64,000 nt of DNA from Halichoerus grypus. Its lineage: Eukaryota; Chordata; Mammalia; Carnivora; Phocidae. Shown one piece after another: positions 58,699 to 64,000 of this stretch. Where the stretch lies: assembly GCF_964656455.1 (NCBI RefSeq), contig NC_135719.1:79393562-79457561 (forward strand), written 5' to 3'. Position numbers and translations under genes: made by a program. The first letter of the stretch is position 1. The number at the start of each line of letters is the position of its first letter. The notes beneath the pieces are model-generated. The model made no database searches. It was not told where the DNA came from and worked only from the letters and a program-made list of their open reading frames with translations.

Positions 58699-58907
58699 GA
58701 GGCCCCTGGGTGGCTCAGTTGGTTAAGTGTCTGCCTTCGGCTCAGGTCATGATCCCAGGGTCCTGGGATCCAGCCCCACACTGGGGGGGGTCCCTGCTCA
58801 GCGGGGGGCCTGCTTCTCCTTCTCCCTTTCCCTGACTCTCCCCGTGCTTGTGCTCTCTCTCTCTGTCAAATAAACAAATAAAATCTAAAAAAAAAAAAAA
58901 AAAAAAG
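58699..58907 (+). mobile_element. CAN-SINE
   Basis: GGCCCCTGGGTGGCTCAG to CAAATAAACAAATAAAATC and a long A-run. Confidence 0.92.
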
Positions 58908-59831
58908 ATGGAGTTACCAGACTGTCAGGGTTAAATAGCCCTGATTAGCAGGAGGAAGGGTATAGGGCTGCTTTTACACAATGGAGACAGACTGGAATTC
59001 GTGTAGAACCCAAGTGATCTATTTGGGTGCTTCCTAGAAGTCCTATGCTCCATTGTAACTGTGAATATGCATGTTCAGCAATCTCAGCCAGAGAAAGATA
59101 TGACTATCAAGGATTTGGGCCCCTCAGGAATGAAGGTTTGGGTCATAATACCAGGTAAGCCACTAAGACCTGAGGACATGATAGTGGAGGGTGAGGGGAA
59201 ATTAGAATGGATAGTAACGGAGGGAGTGGATGGGGGCCATTTGCACCCCTGAGATCAACAGCAGTGACAGTGGCTATAATTTGCCCCACTAACCTCCTTC
59301 TAAGTTTCTCTTTAGGAACAGAAGCCCATGTGAAGGTTGAAGGAATTGTCCCTTGAACCCATCTGGAGAAGTAGATCTGTGTGGCTCTAGGCAGCTATGA
59401 AAATGCAACTCCTCAGATCTCCTGCTATGCGGATCATAATTGACCTGTTGCCCCAACTGCCACACTGAATCTGCTACACTCCCCATGGGCTGCCCTCAAC
59501 CAATCAGTGCGGCAAGGATACTAAGTCAGCCCCATTTCTGCCAGATGCAGGACGCCTCTAACCATGACCTTGGGCTCAAAGATTCTCCATCAGCCTGGCT
59601 GAAACTCTGTTAGAACTGTGCATATCCAGCCTGTTTTTCTTCCCTTCCTTTTCCACAGAGGTCAGACTTGATTCCCACTCTGACAGTTCTTCCTGCCTCC
59701 TCTGGCTTCCTCTCCCTTTCCCCTTCACAGGAATTGCTCCCAATAAATCTCTTATAAACCTAATCCCATCTTAATGTCCACTCCACTGAGAACTAAAATA
59801 ACAAAGACATGTTCACAAAACAGATTAAAAC
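58908..59831. other. Intergenic, possible old LTR-like end
   Basis: No gene. About 59640-59800 has an LTR-like layout with CCCAATAAATCTCTTATAAAC, but no family was identified. Confidence 0.35.
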
Positions 59832-60031
59832 TGCAACCCATGAGGGTGCCTGTGTGGCTCAGTCGGTTAAGCATCTGCCCTTGGCTCAGGTCATGATCCC
59901 AGGGTTCAGGGATCAAGTCCTGCATCAGGCACCCTGCTTCACACAGAGTCTACTTCTCCCTCTGCCCCTCCCCCAACTTGTTCTCTCTCAAATAAATAAA
60001 TAAAATCTTTTTTAAAAAAATGCAACCCATG
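59832..60031 (+). mobile_element. CAN-SINE
   Basis: Element at 59843-60020 with TGCAACCCATG on both sides. Confidence 0.94.
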
Positions 60032-60145
60032 GTTTCAAAAGAAAATAATCCAAGACATGAAAGAACAACATGCATCAAAATTAGAAAAAATTTCAGGAAA
60101 AAAGGTGACATATTCAGGAAGAATTACAAATAAAAGTAAAAATTG

Positions 60146-60356
60146 GGGCTCTTGGGTGGCTCAGTCAGTTAAGAGTCTGCCTTTGGCTCAGGGGATCAAG
60201 CCCTGAGTCAGACTCCCTGCTTGGTGGGGAGCCTGTGCTTCTCCCTCTGCCCCTCCCCTTGCCCCCTTCCCTTGCCCCTTCCCCTTTGCCCCTCCCCCCT
60301 TGCCCCTCCCCTTGCTGTGCTTTCTCTCTCTCAAATAAATGAAATCTTTTAAAAAA
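60146..60356 (+). mobile_element. CAN-SINE with expanded C-rich minisatellite
   Basis: Head GGGGCTCTTGGGTGGCTCAG. The CT tract has expanded into irregular repeats of CCCCTCCCCTTGC (about 60250-60316). Confidence 0.92.
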
Positions 60357-60690
60357 AGTTAAAGCCATTTAAAAAGATAAAGACTAATCTAGAAGACAAC
60401 AAATGCAAATAAACACAACAAATAATGCTTTAAGAGAATAGAAGATTTTTTTTAAAAGGAAAACTTTATACAAAGACATGAGAGAGATAAAAAATGGCAC
60501 TACTTGGGAACTTTGATGACAGAATTTCTTTAATTTCCCAAGAAACTTATTTCAGTTGCTTCAAACCTTCATTGTTGAGAGTTTCTCTAAACCTAATTAT
60601 TAGCCATTTCCCTTTTTCATAAACTTGTGGAGAAAACCAGATAGTCATCATCCATCTCTAACCAAATTATCCAAACCTTCCTCAGAGAAC
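60357..60690. other. Intergenic, no gene seen
   Basis: AT-rich unassigned sequence. Confidence 0.4.
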
Positions 60691-60886
60691 TTTTTTTTAA
60701 AGATTTTTATTTATTTATTTGAGAGAGAGAGAATGAAGAGAAAGAGAGCATGAGGGGGGGAGGGTGAGAGGGAGAAGCAGACTCCCCACCGAGCAGGGAG
60801 CCCGAGGTGGGACTTGATCCTGGGACTGCAGGATCATGACCCGAGCTGAATGCAGTCACTTAACCAACTGAGCCACCCAGGCGCCC
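60691..60886 (-). mobile_element. CAN-SINE, antisense
   Basis: AAAGATTTTTATTTATTTATTT to GAGCCACCCAGGCGCC; CTCAGAGAAC / CTCAGATAAT flank it. Confidence 0.9.
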
Positions 60887-61939
60887 TCAGATAATTTTTT
60901 TGTCCGTTTACTTACTTTGGGGGTAGGAAGTGGGGGGTATTTCTTTTTAATGTTTCCTAGTTTCTCCACATTTATGTCTTTTTTTTTTTAATGTAATTCA
61001 AAGTTACTAATTGGAAATACTACTCCAGTCAAGGTATGAAACCAGCATTAATATAGCAGAATTCATGGATTAGTTATGAAATGGGCTCATCTATGCTTTG
61101 GGGGATTGTGAGTTGGTCAAATGATTAGACTCAGATGGTCAACCTAGTCTACCCTGTTAAGCTTTTCCAAGCATGGAAACAAAGAGTGGTGACTTTATCA
61201 ACGTCATCAATAAATATCGATTAAGCATTTTCAATGAATAAAGAACTGTGTTCACTGTTTTAGATGTCTTAAAGACATCCTCAATCCACGAGGAGGGTGG
61301 TGTGGAGGTTTTTGTTTTGTTTTGTTTTTATGAACAATACTTTGGATTAAGAACAAAGACACATAAAATTTAGGTCTAAGTCAGATTTTGAGAAATTGCG
61401 TTACTGAAGGAAGGAAACAATCCCAATTACGTCAATGTCAGAATAAAGGAAGACATATCTATGTTGGTAGTTCAACAGGAAAAACAGGAGGGACATCTAG
61501 AGGTACCACCAAGTTCTCCTGCTCCTTACTTCTAAGTCTCCAGTGCTCAGTCTTACTTAGCCCCAAATATCTCCACTTTCAAGTCTGTCTTGGAAATAAG
61601 ACATGAAATTATAATAAAAATAAAAATGTGATTATGTCTCTTCAAGTTCCCAAAATACATATGGTAACACATATGATAATAATATCAACATATTGAGAGT
61701 TTACTTGGGCCAGACATTATCTCACTAAACCTCTCACTCTAGTAACCCTGTGAGATAGCAACTCTTACTATCTTGCTTTTCTAGAATTCAAATTCAGACT
61801 GCCAGATTCCAGATGGCAAGCATTTTATCCCTATGTTCTGTTACCTTCCTATGACAAAAAATAATATAGCTAATTTATGTTAGAGCTAACCTACAGTGAC
61901 AAGGATATTTTATTTTGCTAATACTTGAGCCAACAATTT
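60887..61939. other. Intergenic with an old MIR/L2-like patch
   Basis: No gene. About 61680-61830 resembles an old MIR/L2 element (GCCAGACATTATCTCAC, ACCCTGTGAGATAGCAAC). Confidence 0.45.
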
Positions 61940-62155
61940 AAAGTAAAAGTGAAGTTGAGATGCCTGGGTGGCTCAGTCATTGTCTGCCTTGGGCTCAGGT
62001 CATGATCCCAGCGTCCTGGGATCAAGTCCCACATTGGGCTCCCTATTTAGCGGGGAGCCTCTTCTCCCTCTGCCTGCCACCCCCACCTTGTGCGTGCTCT
62101 CTTGCTCTCTCTCTCTCACAAATAAATAAACAAAATCATAAAGTAAAAGTGAAGT
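61940..62155 (+). mobile_element. CAN-SINE with head deletion
   Basis: Element at about 61956-62139 with AAAGTAAAAGTGAAGT at both ends. A few bases (TAAGCG) are missing after CTCAGTCATTG. Confidence 0.94.
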
Positions 62156-62692
62156 GTCACAAGAGATGAGGCTAAGTGTGTCAGTGTGAATTAAAGTGAG
62201 TGGTAAAAAAGAAGGTGAACCCAAAAAGAAGGAGAGCAGTGACTATAGAATTTACAACACCCGTCTTAAGCAACCTTCAAGACTCCTTCCAGAGCATTCA
62301 GTTTATAAAGTCAAAGTCTCCTTTAATGGAATCAAAGTTTACTAACCTAAATGCAAACCAGACATTTAACTCTCTGACGGATGTAGTTCCCCATATTTTA
62401 CCCCATAATTGTCATATTTGGACTCTTGCAGTTGCAGCAAATGCACTACTTTCACCCATCCAGTCAGCAGATATCAAAACGTTAAGATATTGCATAGTTG
62501 ACTAATACCTTTGCTAACAGAATCAAGAGGGCACACAGCGCAGTGAGTTCATTTTAATGCTACATGTCGGTTTAACACTTCAGGACATTTAGCATACTGT
62601 TCCCAGTTAACTTGCTAATTTGCATTCCAAGTGCCAAGAATATCCGGTAGAGCCTATGTTTAAAGGTGAAGCTCAGACTTAGACTGCCACGT
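62156..62692. other. Intergenic, no gene seen
   Basis: The open frame at 62200-62505 has no family resemblance. Confidence 0.4.
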
Positions 62693-62891
62693 TTATTTTT
62701 TTATTTTTAGAAGATTTTATTTATTTATTTATTGAGAGTCCGTGAGTGGGGGGAGAGGCAGAGGGAGAGGAGAGAGAGAATCTCAAGCGACTCCCCGCTG
62801 AGCGCGGAGCCCAGTTTCACAACCCTGAGATCATGACCTGAGCTGGAATCAAGAGTCCCTCCCTCAACCAACTGAGCCACCCAGGGGCCCC
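62693..62891 (-). mobile_element. CAN-SINE, antisense
   Basis: GAAGATTTTATTTATTTATTT to GAGCCACCCAGGGGCC; diverged. Confidence 0.88.
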
Positions 62892-62934
62892 TAAACTGCC
62901 TAGGTTTAAATCTAATTATCATCTAACAAGGTTT

Positions 62935-63100
62935 GTGATCTTGGGCGTGATATTTAAACATCTGAATACTCACTTTCTTCAGCTGCAAAATGGGGTTAAC
63001 AGAATGTATCTCACAGATAGCAGGGACTAAATGCGGTAATATTACGTAAATGTGCTTGCTACAGTATCGGGCACGTTCTAAGTGTTAGCTATTTATCTAA
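62935..63100 (+). mobile_element. MIR-like old SINE
   Basis: GTGATCTTGGGCGTGATATT, CTTCAGCTGCAAAATGGGG, and GGCACGTTCTAAGTGTTAGC fit MIR. Confidence 0.75.
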
Positions 63101-63361
63101 GAGGACAATTTAATAGGAGAATAATATGTAAAAACAAAACAAAAACCATTGAATCTATTAACTATTAATTTCTGTTATCTTGGGTTGCCTAAATTTGGGT
63201 TTTTCTTATCTTTCCCTTACTGCATTCTCCCGTTTTCACACAGGGGGGAAAAAATCCCAAGACTTCAGAGTTCTCCACAGAGAAAAGCAAGGAACACAGG
63301 TAGGTAATACATCCAGAAATAGTCTTTTGCTGTCTATGGCGCTTCTCTAGAGCGTCCAGGA

Positions 63362-63659
63362 AAGGGCCCGCCCCGGCCCCGCCCCGCCCCGCCCCCGGCC
63401 CGGCCCCGCCCCACCCCGGCCCGCCCCTCGGCTTCCGGACGCGGAGACCAGTCGCCGCACAGCCTTGAGGGCACCTCGTCTTCTGCTGGTTACGGAGGAC
63501 CCGAGCTCCTGATCCCACCCACGTACCTTTCCCCTCCGAGGTGATTTACATATCGATTGTTTATTGGCTACTAGAAGCACTCGCTCTTCTCATTGGCTGA
63601 CACTGCTCCGTGAGGGTCACAGGCCTCATCATTTCCGTTTCCTGCTCGCCTCCGGTGCC
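63362..63659 (+). promoter_or_regulatory. METTL17 CpG-island promoter
   Basis: Housekeeping-type promoter without a clear TATA box. A dense run of CCGCCC/CCCCGCCCC boxes (63366-63429) can bind SP-family factors. CTTCCGG at 63432-63438 is an ETS site. Two inverted CCAAT boxes (ATTGG at 63563-63567 and 63592-63596, 29 bases apart) suit NF-Y. Transcription probably starts at about 63620-63650. Motifs are seen in the sequence; factor binding and the start site are inferred. Confidence 0.75.
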
Positions 63660-64000
63660 ATGGCGACCGCGAGAGGACTGAGGCATCTGCTGACATGTAG
63701 CAGATGGCGCCGCGGCCGTGGAGAAGCTCCCCAGTCTCGCGTGAGTGTCTGCTTTCCCTGCTCTCGGAAAGACTCTGGATCTCAGGAATAGCTCCGCTCC
63801 GAGGAAGAGCGCCCTCGGCAGCCCCTTCCTTGACGAAACGCCAGAGCCTTCCCTTCTGCCCCGCAATCAGCTTTTCTTTCTCGGCCTGCAGGCGCTCGCC
63901 GCCGTCGTGCCGGGCGTATCCCAGGTCGATAACAATTCCGATTTTCTGGGGAAGAGGCCCCATCGCCGGCACCCCGGCGTCTTGCAGCTGCCATGCGTAG
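63660..64000 (+). CDS. METTL17: METTL17, first two coding exons (cut by the window edge)
   Basis: Methyltransferase-like protein 17, a mitochondrial matrix factor needed to assemble the small mitoribosomal subunit. Exon 1 is 63660-63740: 27 codons starting [11 protein letters not shown] in a good Kozak context (GGTGCCATGG), ending before GTGAGT. Exon 2 starts at 63892 after TCGGCCTGCAG and continues past the right edge; its 36 codons read [20 protein letters not shown] and on to [14 protein letters not shown]. This matches the human N-terminus (APQARALAALVPG..., KRPHRQHPG...). Exon phase is 0/0. The Arg-rich, acid-free start suits a mitochondrial targeting peptide. The methyltransferase domain lies beyond the window. 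An antisense ORF over this region is a composition artefact. Confidence 0.95.

Noticed and set aside
63561..63994. ORFs antisense to METTL17
   Set aside because: They overlap the METTL17 exons and promoter; high GC removes stop codons. The sense strand matches a known protein with correct splice sites.

Overview
The window is nuclear DNA from a carnivoran mammal, most probably an arctoid caniform (bear, seal or mustelid side). Three things point there. About 55 copies or fragments of the tRNA-Lys-derived carnivore SINE (CAN-SINE) begin GGCGCCTGGGTGGCTCAGT and end in CT repeats, AAATAAATAAA and poly(A). There are carnivore-type L1 3' ends. The proteins match one side of the mammalian RNase A cluster. 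Protein-coding sequence is under 2 percent of the window, and most of the rest is transposon-derived or old unclassifiable sequence.

Layout. RNASE6 (+ strand; coding exon 321-782, poly(A) signal 1255-1260) is at the left edge. A 14 kb repeat-rich interval follows. RNASE1 (- strand; coding exon 15975-15520, poly(A) signal 15318-15313) comes next, with a likely TATA box and non-coding first exon at about 16958-16878. From 17 to 63 kb no gene can be supported. The first two exons of METTL17 (63660-63740 and 63892 to the right edge) lie behind a GC-rich, CCAAT-box promoter. The order and strands RNASE6(+), RNASE1(-), METTL17(+) match the human chromosome 14q11.2 cluster. RNASE3 and RNASE2, which lie between RNASE1 and METTL17 in human, have no recognisable counterpart here.

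The gene-poor interval contains an old, heavily interrupted tandem duplication (about 32.4-35.3 kb against 39.3-43.9 kb), two strong CTCF-like motifs in the same orientation (35.3 and 44.5 kb), two solo LTRs of one ERV family in opposite orientation 49 kb apart, and a 3' L1 segment broken by two SINEs and another LTR.

Function. RNASE6 and RNASE1 are secreted RNase A-fold enzymes: RNASE6 is an antimicrobial leukocyte/epithelial type, RNASE1 the pancreatic/endothelial type. Both keep the catalytic His-Lys-His triad and eight cysteines. RNASE6 has changed two normally conserved substrate-contact positions and has no N-glycosylation sequon. METTL17 is a mitochondrial ribosome assembly factor and is only a positional neighbour. 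I found no convincing new multi-gene system. Repeat family names and boundaries were read by eye and are approximate.
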